DNA from: Lacinutrix sp. C3R15
GTDB lineage: Bacteria > Bacteroidota > Bacteroidia > Flavobacteriales > Flavobacteriaceae
Assembly (NCBI RefSeq): GCF_018860825.1
Contig: NZ_JAHKPZ010000036.1
Span: 106,597-170,596, forward strand
DNA length: 64,000 nucleotides
Reading direction: 5' to 3'
Position 1 is the stretch's first letter, and each line of letters opens with the position of its first letter. Both the position numbers and the translations under genes were made by a program. Below, one piece after another: positions 25,391-34,959 of the stretch. Under the pieces are notes generated by a model. The model was not told the DNA's origin. It did no database searches and saw only the letters and a program-made list of their open reading frames with translations.

Positions 25391-26437
25391 ATGAAAAAGT
25401 ATAGCCTTTTATTATTAGGATGCTTAATCATTTTTTCGTGTACTAAAGAATCTGAAACGGTAGATTATGTTGCAATTCCGTTAGAAGTAGCGTTGCCAGA
25501 TAATTTTCCTGATATAGTCTATAATTTAGATAATAATCCTGTTACAGAAGCAGGTTTTGAACTGGGTAAAGATTTGTTTTATGAAGGTAAATTGTCTGTA
25601 AATGATGCCATTCCGTGTGCTTTTTGTCATGAACAAGCTTTTGCATTTACACATCATGGACATAATTTAAGTCATGGTGTAAATGGAGGAGTAGGTTTTA
25701 GAAACGCGCAACCAATACAAAACTTAGCATACCAAACCTCTTTTATGTGGAATGGTGCTGCTTCACATTTAGATTTACAGCCTATTATACCTATTACAGC
25801 AGAAGTTGAAATGGGAGAAACCTTAAGCAATGTTATTTCTAAATTAAGTGCAGATTCACAATACCAAGAAAAATTTGCAAGAGCTTTTGAAGATGGCGAA
25901 GTAAGTACAGAAAACATGCTTAAAGCACTATCACAATTTATGGTAATGATGGTTTCTTCAAATTCTAAATACGATAAGTATGTTAGGCAAGAAGACAATG
26001 TTACATTAACAACTATAGAGTTAGATGGTTTAAATACATTTCAGCAAAAATGTGCAACATGCCATGCAACAGATTTGTTTACAGATCAAACTTTTAGAAA
26101 TAATGGTTTACCAGTAAATCCTTTATTAAATGATACAGGACGTTTTGAAATACTGGAAGATCCTAATGATTTATATAAATTTAAAGTACCAAGCTTAAGA
26201 AATGTTGAGGTTTCTGGTCCTTATATGCATGATGGTAGGTTTACTACTCTTGAAGTGGTATTAGATTTTTATGATTCTGGAGCTGTTGATAATGGTAATG
26301 TTGACCCTTTACTTTTAAGAGCCGATGGTACCTATGGTATTTCGCTAAACGATTACGAAAAAGAAAGTTTAATTTCTTTCTTAAAAACATTAACAGACAA
26401 CGAATATTTAAATGATGAACGTTTTTCAGAATATTAA
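25391..26437 (+). CDS. MbnH-type di-haem cytochrome c peroxidase family protein
   Basis: 348 residues, with a lipoprotein signal (LIIFSC at 12-17) and two haem-attachment motifs, CAFCH at 76-80 and CATCH at 221-225, as in di-haem peroxidases of the MauG/MbnH kind. Other family parts are visible: FTHHGHNLSHGVNGGVGFRNAQP, FMWNGAAS and the C-terminal VPSLRNVEVSGPYMHDGRF. It lies 61 bases after MbnP and overlaps the next gene by 26 bases. It probably works in the periplasm on MbnP. Confidence 0.88.
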   Translation: MKKYSLLLLGCLIIFSCTKESETVDYVAIPLEVALPDNFPDIVYNLDNNPVTEAGFELGKDLFYEGKLSVNDAIPCAFCHEQAFAFTHHGHNLSHGVNGGVGFRNAQPIQNLAYQTSFMWNGAASHLDLQPIIPITAEVEMGETLSNVISKLSADSQYQEKFARAFEDGEVSTENMLKALSQFMVMMVSSNSKYDKYVRQEDNVTLTTIELDGLNTFQQKCATCHATDLFTDQTFRNNGLPVNPLLNDTGRFEILEDPNDLYKFKVPSLRNVEVSGPYMHDGRFTTLEVVLDFYDSGAVDNGNVDPLLLRADGTYGISLNDYEKESLISFLKTLTDNEYLNDERFSEY

Positions 26438-27407
26438 AACAAGAATTGTATTGCTTGTAATTGTATTATTACAAACAAGTTTGATACATGCAAATAACAT
26501 TGAAAAACCATGTAATAATCACGAACCATTTAAAGTTTTGTGTGATTTGTGTGGTTGCTCAACCAGTAGTGGAAGCTTTGGTTTTGGAACATTAAGCAAC
26601 GCTAATTTTGTTGGTGTACGCTATATATACCAGAATTTTGAATCAAGAAACGGTATTTTTGAAAACTCACCTACAAGTAAAGAGCATTTTAATACGTACC
26701 AATTATGGGCTCAAATACCAATTACCAACTCTTTTTATGTAAGCGCTAATTTACCTTACCAAGATTTAACAAGAGATTTTAATAAGGTTAAAGAAAATAT
26801 TAATGGTCTAGGAGATGCAAGTGTTATTGGTTGGTACAAGTTGCCCTTTTATAAAAAGAAAGATGCTAATAAGGTAGATTTTAATACAGAAAGAGAAGCT
26901 TCAGGGCATTCTTTACAATTTGGTTTAGGTATTAAATTACCAACGGGTAAGTTTGAAGAAAGCCTTGCAGATAATATTAATCCTGGTTTTCAAGTAGGAA
27001 CAGGAAGTGTAGATGGTATTTTTTCGTTAGGTTATAATTATGGAGGAGATAAATACGGAGTAAACACACTATTTAGTTATTATTTGAAAGGTGAAAATAA
27101 AAACGATTATCAATTTGGTAATCAGTTTAGTTATGCAACAAACCTATACAGATCTTTTGCAACCGAAAAAATGAATATTATGCCATTTGTAGGAGTTTCT
27201 GGAGATGTGTATGAAACAATTACACAATATGGGGAAACCATTGCAGATACTGACGGAAACATTTTTAATGCATCTGTAGGTTCTGAACTTGCTATAGAAA
27301 AATTTATTTTTGGAGCCAGTTATACCTTACCTATAAGTCAAAGCTTATTTGGTGATAATGTAGAGTCAAAGCAACGTGTATCTGTATATGTAAATTTTGC
27401 GTTATAG
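26412..27407 (+). CDS. Outer-membrane beta-barrel protein of the MbnP/MbnH operon
   Basis: 331 residues with a signal peptide (IVLLVIVLLQTSLIHA) and a conserved cysteine cluster directly after it (CDLCGCSTSSGSFGFGTLS). The body alternates short amphipathic strands (YNYGGDKYGVNTLFSYYLKG, QFGNQFSYATNLYRSF) and ends with a strand terminating in a hydrophobic residue (VSVYVNFAL), as expected for a transporter-like barrel. Its start overlaps the MbnH gene. A role in copper passage across the outer membrane is inferred from the operon. Confidence 0.75.
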   Translation: MMNVFQNIKTRIVLLVIVLLQTSLIHANNIEKPCNNHEPFKVLCDLCGCSTSSGSFGFGTLSNANFVGVRYIYQNFESRNGIFENSPTSKEHFNTYQLWAQIPITNSFYVSANLPYQDLTRDFNKVKENINGLGDASVIGWYKLPFYKKKDANKVDFNTEREASGHSLQFGLGIKLPTGKFEESLADNINPGFQVGTGSVDGIFSLGYNYGGDKYGVNTLFSYYLKGENKNDYQFGNQFSYATNLYRSFATEKMNIMPFVGVSGDVYETITQYGETIADTDGNIFNASVGSELAIEKFIFGASYTLPISQSLFGDNVESKQRVSVYVNFAL

Positions 27408-27439
27408 TACTTTTTAACTTTTACTAATGACAATACAAA

Positions 27440-27472
27440 AAAAAACAGATTGCTTTTGCAATCTGTTTTTTT
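27440..27472. terminator. Bidirectional terminator
   Basis: A 14-bp stem (27440-27453 with 27458-27471) with a T4 loop between the plus-strand copper operon and the minus-strand lipoprotein gene. Confidence 0.85.
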
Positions 27473-27532
27473 ATATACATAACTTTTATTTATTGTAAAA
27501 GTCTTAAAAAACACCGGTTAATTACCTGAAGG

Positions 27533-28231
27533 TTAGTTCATTTCAGGGTCAGACCTTAGTACTCCAGAATTTGTGTGAACATTTCCAACTTCAGTAATAA
27601 CAACACCTTCAGGTCCTGCCATTTGCCAATGTGGTGATTCTGCTTTAGCTAAAGAAGCAAAATCCCCTTCGTTTGCCTCTATAATATGGTTGGTTGTTAC
27701 TTTTCCATCCCAATGGCTTTTTGGAACTTTAACTTGCGGAAACTGATTGCGATTGTTTTCACCAACACCAACTATATAACTCTTACCATGTCTAACTAGC
27801 CAACCTTCCATTTTTACAGGATTGCCTTCTGCAGCAAAATGCATGTGTTCTCCTAGCATTTGATTTGGTAACAAAAAGATATCCATTAGCATATATTTAT
27901 CTTCTTTATTGTTTACAAACATTACAGACGCTAAACCTAATTCTGCATAATTACCTTTGTTATAATCGGTAAGCCATATTTTCTCTCTTAAGCCTTCAAA
28001 AACAGGATAGTTATGGTATTCAAGCATTTCTATTAATGCGTCTTTTGCTTTTTCTTTTAAAAAATTACCTTCTGCATCATAAAATTGCTCATTTGTAAAT
28101 TTTAATTCTTTTTTTACTTCTTTTTCAACTTCTTGTTTGGTTTCTATTACTATGTTTTTTTTGGTTTTTTCAGTACAACCAGTAAAAAGAATACCACTAA
28201 AAAGAATACTTAATAAAAATAGTTTTTTCAT
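27533..28231 (-). CDS. Cupin-like lipoprotein
   Basis: 232 residues from the ATG at 28231, which gives a lipoprotein signal (LFLLSILFSGILFTGC); the longer frame adds 15 residues without a signal. The mature part contains HMHFAAEGNPVKMEGWLVRHGKSYIVG, an extended-cupin metal site of the kind seen in D-lyxose isomerase-like proteins, preceded by a Lys/Glu-rich linker. It is exported and lipid-anchored. Enzyme activity is unknown. Confidence 0.7.
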   Translation of the reverse strand: MKKLFLLSILFSGILFTGCTEKTKKNIVIETKQEVEKEVKKELKFTNEQFYDAEGNFLKEKAKDALIEMLEYHNYPVFEGLREKIWLTDYNKGNYAELGLASVMFVNNKEDKYMLMDIFLLPNQMLGEHMHFAAEGNPVKMEGWLVRHGKSYIVGVGENNRNQFPQVKVPKSHWDGKVTTNHIIEANEGDFASLAKAESPHWQMAGPEGVVITEVGNVHTNSGVLRSDPEMN

Positions 28232-28277
28232 AGAATACTTTTGTTTTAAGGATAGTTTTAGCATTAAATATAGCATA

Positions 28278-28460
28278 ATGAGAATTGCATTTATCGTGCT
28301 TGTTGTGTTTTTTTTACTGTTTTTAATAATTAATTATACAAGGCTAGTTTCATTTTTAATCTTTAAAAATTTTAAGAAAAATAAAGCTATTTTAATAATC
28401 TGCTACCAAAGGTGTTTTTTGTTATACTACATTCTTATTATAAAAAGAGCCACCAGTTGA
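28278..28460 (+). CDS. Possible small single-helix membrane protein
   Basis: A 60-residue frame with one strong membrane segment (AFIVLVVFFLLFLIINY) and a basic interior, on the strand opposite to its neighbours. It has an ATG but no clear promoter. It may be noise in AT-rich DNA. Confidence 0.25.
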   Translation: MRIAFIVLVVFFLLFLIINYTRLVSFLIFKNFKKNKAILIICYQRCFLLYYILIIKRATS

Positions 28461-28483
28461 AGCAGAAATATACAGTGAATTGA

Positions 28484-29233
28484 TTAAGGAATTTTGGGTG
28501 TTGTTTTTTTTCTGTATTTTCTTTTTGTTCTAATCAAGCCATATCTCAAATCGTCAAAAATTAAACTTATAAATAAAATAATGGCTCCAAAAGTAAGCGT
28601 GTTTAATTTTAAGCCTATTCTAGAATAAAGAAACCCACCTATTAATCCTCCAATAAAGAAAAAACAAATAATATATACTCTTAGTTTTATGGTGGATTTA
28701 ATTTTTTCTTTTTGCGGAAAAGACTTTGAAAAAAATAGTTGTGATAATTCTATTCCTAAATCAGTAAAAAGTCCTGTAAGGTGCGTTGTTCTTACTATGG
28801 CATTAGAAATTTTAGTAACAAAAGAATTTTGAAGTCCCATTGCAAAAAGCAATAGGCAAACCACAGCATCTGGGTATTTTATTTCAATAAAATTACTAAG
28901 GGTTGCAATGCTAATTAAAATGAAACACTCTATAATTGTAGGTATAACAAAAACATTAAGTTTTTTGTTTTCTCTATATTTTTCAATTAAAAAGCTAGAA
29001 ACAAAAGAACCAAAGAGAAAAGAGAAAATATAAAGAAAATAAATGGTTCCTACCCAAAAGTCAAAATTAGCAACATCACTAATAAAAAGAGCAAAGTGAC
29101 CCGTAACATTTGTTGTTAATTGTTTAAAGGCTAAATAGCCTGTAACATTAACTATACCAGCTACAAAAGACAAAATTGTAGCAATTTTGAGATTGTGCTT
29201 AAAAGTTCTGCTTTTGCCTTGGTGTCTAAACAT
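28484..29233 (-). CDS. DUF1275 (YoaK-type) membrane protein
   Basis: 249 residues with about six to seven membrane helices. The N-terminal AGIVNVTGYLAFKQLTTNVTGHFALF and the middle AMGLQNSFVTKISNAIVRTTHLTGLFTDLG are the two DUF1275 signatures. The family comprises small inner-membrane carriers of unknown substrate. It is 29 bases downstream of the acyl-CoA ligase gene in the same direction, so co-transcription is possible. Confidence 0.9.
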   Translation of the reverse strand: MFRHQGKSRTFKHNLKIATILSFVAGIVNVTGYLAFKQLTTNVTGHFALFISDVANFDFWVGTIYFLYIFSFLFGSFVSSFLIEKYRENKKLNVFVIPTIIECFILISIATLSNFIEIKYPDAVVCLLLFAMGLQNSFVTKISNAIVRTTHLTGLFTDLGIELSQLFFSKSFPQKEKIKSTIKLRVYIICFFFIGGLIGGFLYSRIGLKLNTLTFGAIILFISLIFDDLRYGLIRTKRKYRKKTTPKIP

Positions 29234-29262
29234 TCTTTTTTATTTGGTTGCCTTTAGCTAGG

Positions 29263-30888
29263 CTATCTATTGGTAGATACTATTTCTTTAATAGCCATTT
29301 CTCTCATTTCTACTTTTCGTATTTTTCCTGAAACCGTCATAGGAAAATCATTTACAAATTTCCAGTATTTAGGAACCGAATAATGTGCCATTTGATTTTT
29401 GCAAAAAGCTAATAATTCGGCTTCTGTGCATTGTACATTTTGGTGTAATTTAATCCAAGCCATTATTTCTTCGCCATATTTTTCACTTGGCACACCTATT
29501 ACTTGTATATCCAATATTTTAGGGTGTGTATACAAAAAGTCTTCAATAGATTTAGGCGAAATATTTTCTCCTCCTCGAATAATTAAATCTTTAATTCTAC
29601 CAGAAATACTTACATAACCATCGGCGTCCATAACTGCTAAATCACCAGAATGCATCCACCTAGAAGCATCGATTACTTGTTGGGTTGTTTCAGGATTATT
29701 CCAATATCCTAGCATAACAGAGTAGCCTCTAGTGCAAAGTTCTCCTTCTTTACCAATAGGTTGTGTTTTCCCTGTTTCTGGGTCAATAATTTTAACTTCT
29801 AAATGCTCCATTACAGTACCTACAGTGGCGACTTGTTTTTTTAAAGGAGCACCAATTTTTGTTTGTAATGATACAGGTGAGGTTTCTGTCATTCCGTAAC
29901 AAACGGTTACATCTTTCATATTCATTTCAGACTGCACACGTTTCATAATTTCTTCAGGACAAGTAGATCCTGCCATAACTCCTGTTCGTAAACTAGATAA
30001 GTTATAATTTTTAAAATTGTCTAGAGATAACTCAGCAATAAACATGGTTGGTACACCATAAAGGGAGGTGCATTTTTCTTTTTCTACAGCAGATAAGGTT
30101 AAATCTGCTTTAAAACTATCATTAGGTATTACCATACATGCACCATGAGATGTACATGCTAAATTACCTATTACCATACCAAAACAATGGTAAAAAGGAA
30201 CAGGAATACAAACTCTATCTGCATCTGTGTACTCTAAGCGTCTTGCAATAAAGTAACCGTTATTTAAAACATTATGATGGCTTAAAGTAACTCCTTTTGG
30301 AAAACCTGTAGTACCAGAAGTGTATTGTATATTGATGGCTTGGTCAAAGTCTGTTTTAGCAGTAGCTTCCTCTAGTTGTGCATCACTAATAGTCTCTCCT
30401 TTTTTTAATAAATTTTCCCAATCTGGTGTATCTAGAAAAACCGTTTTTTTTAAGGATATACAATTTTCACCTACTTCTTCTAGCATCTTTTTATAGGCAC
30501 TTGTTTTATATTTTACAGGACAAATGACATAAGATATTTCAGATTGGTTTATGGCAAATTTTAATTCATGTACTCTATATGCTGGATTTAAATTTACTAG
30601 TATAGCGCCAATTTCTGCGGTTGCGTATTGTACTAAAGTCCATTCGTATCTATTAGGAGACCAAATTCCAACACGATCTCTAAATTGTACACCATCTGCA
30701 AGAAGCGATTTAGCTAAATGAATAACTTCTTGATGAAACTGTTTATAAGTGGCTCTATAGTTTTGATGCACACTAATTAACGCATCATTGTTTGGGTATT
30801 TTTGAACTGTTTTTCGTAAGTTTTCACCTATAGTTTCTCCAAGTAAAGGAGCAGTAGCGTTACTAGTAGTATAGGACAATTTTTTCAT
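29263..30888 (-). CDS. Acyl-CoA synthetase (AMP-forming, FadD/ACSF2-like)
   Basis: 541 residues with all adenylate-forming motifs: YTSGTTGFPKGVTLSHHN (A3), VPFYHCFGMV, CYGMTETSPV (A5) and SGDLAVMDADGYVSISGRIKDLIIRGGENI (A7-A8), plus the C-terminal catalytic Lys in VSGKIRKVEM. It activates a fatty or other carboxylic acid to its CoA ester with ATP in the cytoplasm. Length and pattern fit the medium-chain ACSF2-like branch. Exact chain length cannot be read. Confidence 0.92.
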   Translation of the reverse strand: MKKLSYTTSNATAPLLGETIGENLRKTVQKYPNNDALISVHQNYRATYKQFHQEVIHLAKSLLADGVQFRDRVGIWSPNRYEWTLVQYATAEIGAILVNLNPAYRVHELKFAINQSEISYVICPVKYKTSAYKKMLEEVGENCISLKKTVFLDTPDWENLLKKGETISDAQLEEATAKTDFDQAINIQYTSGTTGFPKGVTLSHHNVLNNGYFIARRLEYTDADRVCIPVPFYHCFGMVIGNLACTSHGACMVIPNDSFKADLTLSAVEKEKCTSLYGVPTMFIAELSLDNFKNYNLSSLRTGVMAGSTCPEEIMKRVQSEMNMKDVTVCYGMTETSPVSLQTKIGAPLKKQVATVGTVMEHLEVKIIDPETGKTQPIGKEGELCTRGYSVMLGYWNNPETTQQVIDASRWMHSGDLAVMDADGYVSISGRIKDLIIRGGENISPKSIEDFLYTHPKILDIQVIGVPSEKYGEEIMAWIKLHQNVQCTEAELLAFCKNQMAHYSVPKYWKFVNDFPMTVSGKIRKVEMREMAIKEIVSTNR

Positions 30889-31199
30889 TTACTAATTATT
30901 TAAAAACATATACTATAGATAGATGAGGTTTTTATTTTAATAATTAAAAAGGGTACACTAACTATAGTATTTAAAAATTTGGATATGTAATTTGTATCTG
31001 GTTTGTTTACCAAAGATGGTTTTTGGCTTTTAATATCTTTGCTTTTGCAATTTACGAGTTTTTAGACTAACCGTATATTGAAATTTAGCAAAATAAATAG
31101 TCTTTTTTTATTTTTTAATTAGAAGTTGTGGTCTATAAAAAAAAATAATATACAATTAAAACCTAAGCTATTAAAACAAGAAAATAATTTTAAAAAAGA
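30889..31199. other. Intergenic stretch without a visible gene
   Basis: 311 AT-rich bases between two minus-strand genes. A TATCTTTG box occurs at 31034-31041 on the plus strand but no plus-strand gene follows it. I see no hairpin strong enough to call as terminator for the CstA gene. Confidence 0.5.
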
Positions 31200-32618
31200 T
31201 TAAGAACCAGTTTGTTCTTTTCTCTTTTTCATTATTATAAAAAATAAAAAGGTTACTAGGCAGGTTAGTGCTAAGCCTGTCCAATTTGAGGTGTTTACAG
31301 CTAAGTTAAAACCAATTGTTGGGTCGTAAAAAATGTATGAAAAGATAACAGAAGTAATAAAGAAAGCAGGAACTAAAGCAATCATGTAATACTTTTTGTT
31401 CTGGTATAAATAGACAGTACCTATCCATAAAGCTATAGAAGCTGTCACTTGATTAGACCAAGAAAAATACCTCCAAAGTAGCTGAAAATCCATGTTAGTA
31501 AGAATAAAAGAAGTTAAAAACAAAGGGATTGCCACACCAAATCTATTTTTTAAAGCTTTTTGATCTATTTTTAGGTAATCTGCAATAATCATTCTTGCTG
31601 CTCTAAAAGAAGTATCACCAGAAGTAATAGGTAAAACAATAACTCCAAGTACAGCAATAGTACCACCAACAGTACCTAATAATACGATAGCAATTTTATT
31701 AACAACTGCAGCAGGACCACCATTTGCTAGAAGCGTGCTTAGCTCATCTGTACCTAACAAACTCATAGCAGCAGCAGCCCAAATCATGGCAATAACAGCT
31801 TCAAGAATCATCATACCATAGAAAATTTTTCGTCCATCTTTTTCATTATTAATAGTACGAGAAATAATAGGAGATTGTGTAGCATGAAAGCCAGATAGTG
31901 CACCACAAGAAATGGTTAAAAATATAACAGGATAATAAGGTGTGTTTTTTGGGTGTAAATTTTCTAAGGTTAATTCTGGTAAAGGATTTCCGTACATAAA
32001 CATACCAATACAAATACCTATAGCACTTACAATTAGTAAAAACCCTAATATTGGATAGATTTTACCTATTATTTTGTCTATTGGTAAAATAGTAGCAATA
32101 ATATAATATATAAAAATACACAAAATAATTATTTTTAGAACATTGGTTTCATTACCAATTAGTTCATTTATCATTTTGGCAGGAGCTGTAACAAAAACAG
32201 TACCTACTAACACCAAAAGTAATAAGGTAAAAAAGTTAACAACATGGCTAAAAGATTTACCTAAAAATCTAGACGCTAGAGCAGGTAAGTGTGCACCTCC
32301 ATATCTTATGGAAATCATACCTGTAAGATAATCGTGTACTCCACCAGCAAATATAGATCCAAAAACAATCCATAAAAAAGCAGAAGGACCATATAAAGCA
32401 CCTAGAATTGGCCCAAATATAGGTCCAACACCTGCAATGTTTAATATTTGAATAAAGGCGTTTCTGTTGCTATTCATAGGAACAAAATCTACACCATCTG
32501 ATAAAGAATGTGCTGGTGTAGTTTTGTTGGCATCAGACTTGAAGGTTTTATCTACAAATTTTCCGTAAGTAAGATACCCAATAAGTAATAAAATTAAAGC
32601 GGTTATAAAAGTAATCAT
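31200..32618 (-). CDS. Carbon starvation protein CstA family transporter (short form)
   Basis: 472 residues with about twelve membrane helices. Conserved CstA segments are present: NRNAFIQILNIAGVGPIFGPILGALYGPSAFLWI (about 52-85), GGVHDYLTGMISIRYGG and ISCGALSGFHATQSPIISRTI. The family includes peptide and pyruvate carriers induced by carbon starvation. This is the shorter form, as in many Bacteroidota, against about 690-700 residues for E. coli CstA. Substrate here is unknown. Confidence 0.9.
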   Translation of the reverse strand: MITFITALILLLIGYLTYGKFVDKTFKSDANKTTPAHSLSDGVDFVPMNSNRNAFIQILNIAGVGPIFGPILGALYGPSAFLWIVFGSIFAGGVHDYLTGMISIRYGGAHLPALASRFLGKSFSHVVNFFTLLLLVLVGTVFVTAPAKMINELIGNETNVLKIIILCIFIYYIIATILPIDKIIGKIYPILGFLLIVSAIGICIGMFMYGNPLPELTLENLHPKNTPYYPVIFLTISCGALSGFHATQSPIISRTINNEKDGRKIFYGMMILEAVIAMIWAAAAMSLLGTDELSTLLANGGPAAVVNKIAIVLLGTVGGTIAVLGVIVLPITSGDTSFRAARMIIADYLKIDQKALKNRFGVAIPLFLTSFILTNMDFQLLWRYFSWSNQVTASIALWIGTVYLYQNKKYYMIALVPAFFITSVIFSYIFYDPTIGFNLAVNTSNWTGLALTCLVTFLFFIIMKKRKEQTGS

Positions 32619-32909
32619 AATTGCTATTTTGTTGGAGCTATAAATATCACACCTGTTTTTTCAACCTTAGATTTTAGTTTTTAAACAGGAACAGACTTAT
32701 AGTATTGTACCTATTTAGAAATACTATTTTTTACATTGTTGGAAACCGTTTGTGTGGTAAATGAAGGCGCAAATGTACAAAAGTTTAATAATGTAATGTT
32801 GTTAAATTACATATTTGAGCTATGCTGTAAGTAACTACTTATTTGTTAGAAAAGTATTAAAACACCTTCAGGAGAAGCTATCTTTTTGTAGCTTAAAGCT
32901 TTAAAGAAA

Positions 32910-33881
32910 TTAGGAGCTGTGATTTCTATGACTCATTTTTGATGCTACAATACTAATTAGCAATATTTGTGTAGCATGAAATAACATAATTGGTAAGAGA
33001 ATAATACCTATAGTTGCTATGTTTCCAAAGATTATTTTAGAAAAAACGGTTCCGTGAACCAGTGATTTTTTTGTACCACAAAACTGTGCAGTAATTTGAT
33101 CTTCAATAGTGAATTTCATCTTTTTAGCTAGAAATCCTATTGCATAAAACAGCATGCTAAATAATATTAAAACTAAGATAAAAAGTAGTAGTAAATCTAA
33201 AACAGAAACCGAACTAAATATGTTATCATTAAAAGAATTTGCAAAACTTTTGTAAATAATTAGTAGGATAACAGATTTGTCAAACAAAGTTAATTTTTTA
33301 CTGTGTTTAAGCGCAAACTCTCCAAGATAACGCTGTAAAAGCACTCCAATTACAACAGGTAAAATAATTTGAATAATAAGTTTTGTATAGATATCTATAA
33401 AATTAAAATCTGCTTGCGCATTTTTAACAAATAAACCCATCCATAATGGTGTAAGCACTATACCTATAATACCAGAAATACTAGCATTAAATATAGCTGC
33501 AGGAATATTGCCTTTTGCAATTGAAACCATTACTACAGATGAAGATACGGTTGATGGTAATGCAGCCAAGAAAAAAAATGCCAACCAAATAGTTTCTTGT
33601 TCTTTATTTTGAATAAAGGGTTGCAATGCTAAAACTAATAAAGGAAATATTAAAAAGGTAGACGTTTGTATTAAAAGGTGTAGTTTCCAGTTTTTAACCC
33701 CTTCTTTTAGTTTTGAAGGACTTAATTTAAGCCCGTAAAAAAAGAATATAAGCGAAATACCTATAGCACCAATTGTATCTATAGGAATTTTACTTTCTGG
33801 AGCTCCCCATTGCGGAAAAATATAGGCTAAGCCAATTACTATAATAATAGATAGCACAAATCTGTCAACCTTTATTTTCAT
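32910..33881 (-). CDS. Bile-acid:sodium-symporter-like transporter (SBF-like/YfeH type)
   Basis: 323 residues with nine to ten membrane helices. DTIGAIGISLIFFFYGLKLSPSKLKEGVKNWKLH and the crossover region LPSTVSSSVVMVSIAKGNIPAAIFNASISG match the SBF-like (YfeH) branch of the BASS superfamily, which carries organic anions with sodium. The C-terminal QFCGTKKSLVHGTVF is also conserved in that branch. It is a single gene; the transported compound is unknown. Confidence 0.87.
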   Translation of the reverse strand: MKIKVDRFVLSIIIVIGLAYIFPQWGAPESKIPIDTIGAIGISLIFFFYGLKLSPSKLKEGVKNWKLHLLIQTSTFLIFPLLVLALQPFIQNKEQETIWLAFFFLAALPSTVSSSVVMVSIAKGNIPAAIFNASISGIIGIVLTPLWMGLFVKNAQADFNFIDIYTKLIIQIILPVVIGVLLQRYLGEFALKHSKKLTLFDKSVILLIIYKSFANSFNDNIFSSVSVLDLLLLFILVLILFSMLFYAIGFLAKKMKFTIEDQITAQFCGTKKSLVHGTVFSKIIFGNIATIGIILLPIMLFHATQILLISIVASKMSHRNHSS

Positions 33882-33978
33882 AATAATATCCTTTGTTTAA
33901 AATCGCTAAAATAAAGATTTGTCAATTGGAAGTCTAATAAAAGCAGCTTCTATTTTTGCTTTTTTGATGCAAGGTTTG

Positions 33979-34632
33979 CTATCTGATTTTTTTACCAATA
34001 ATAACGTTGTTTGTCTTTTCAATATTTTTGAGAAAAGAAGTTTCAAAATCTGGCGAATTTTTAAAAAAACGAATAACCTCATTGGTTTTTTTAGACATCT
34101 TTCCTTTGATGCCTAAATTAAAAATAAAATAACCGTTTTTGTTCATTAATTTTGAAACATTTTCACAAAAAAAAGAAGAGTAAAATTGGCTAGGAACTTG
34201 GTTGTTGATGAATAAATCAATGATTATTAAATCCTGTTTTTTATTGTTTTCTTGCACAAACTTATAGGCATCATATTTACTTATAGTTAAATTTTGTGAA
34301 GCAGAAATATTAAAATCATTTTTAGCAATAGATATCATTTTATCATCAATTTCTACAGCTTGAATATGTCCGTTAAACCCAAATTTTTCTCTTAAAGAAT
34401 AAATTACGCTTCCGCCTCCTAAACCTAATAATAAAACATGTTTTATTTCTTTTAATTCAATTCTGCTAAGGGCATATTCTAGAATTTTTTGAAGCGAACC
34501 ATAAGAGTAGTTAGCGTCTTTACTATTAAGCATTTTTTTTCCGTTGTAAAATATTATTTCTAATTTTCCATTTGTATCAGAGTCAATAGTATTAGACGTT
34601 AAAGGCCATATATAACTTAAAAGTTTTTTCAT
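33979..34632 (-). CDS. Spermidine-synthase-like methyltransferase-fold protein
   Basis: 217 residues of Rossmann fold: the SAM-binding loop LLLGLGGGSVIYSLREKFG (about 71-89), the acidic end of strand 2 (AVEIDDKMISIAKNDF) and strand 4 LIIIDLFINNQVPSQFY. It resembles the catalytic domain of spermidine synthase, but the polyamine-binding Asp pair is not evident, so the acceptor is uncertain. Many such stand-alone proteins in Bacteroidota have no known role. Confidence 0.75.
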   Translation of the reverse strand: MKKLLSYIWPLTSNTIDSDTNGKLEIIFYNGKKMLNSKDANYSYGSLQKILEYALSRIELKEIKHVLLLGLGGGSVIYSLREKFGFNGHIQAVEIDDKMISIAKNDFNISASQNLTISKYDAYKFVQENNKKQDLIIIDLFINNQVPSQFYSSFFCENVSKLMNKNGYFIFNLGIKGKMSKKTNEVIRFFKNSPDFETSFLKNIEKTNNVIIGKKIR

Positions 34633-34902
34633 AGAAAAGAAATTATTTTTTACGTAGTTATTTAATTAAAGAGGTATTACAAAAAACGATAACTATTCTT
34701 AGCTATTTTATAAATTAGTAAGGATGGTTTGTTGTAAGCTTTGTTTCTTGTTATAGGCTTCGAATTTATAAAATAAAAACCAAATTTGGGGTAACTAGGC
34801 AAAACGTATAAGTAGTATAAGAAATTATTAAGTTTGCCAGGAGCATTAAAAAAAGTAACTTAAAAAGATGCATAATGTGTTTTTACTATTTTGTATAACA
34901 AA
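34633..34902. other. Intergenic stretch without a visible gene
   Basis: AT-rich and without a recognisable coding segment. It is bounded on its left by the start of the methyltransferase-like gene and on its right by a terminator. Confidence 0.5.
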
Positions 34903-34937
34903 AAAGCATGAAATTCTGAATAAGAATTTCATGCTTT
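34903..34937 (-). terminator. Terminator of the T9SS surface protein gene
   Basis: A perfect 15-bp stem (34903-34917 with 34923-34937), 5-base loop, followed on the minus strand by a T-rich run. It lies 23 bases behind the stop codon. Confidence 0.82.
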
Positions 34938-34959
34938 AATGAACTATAGCTGATGCTGT

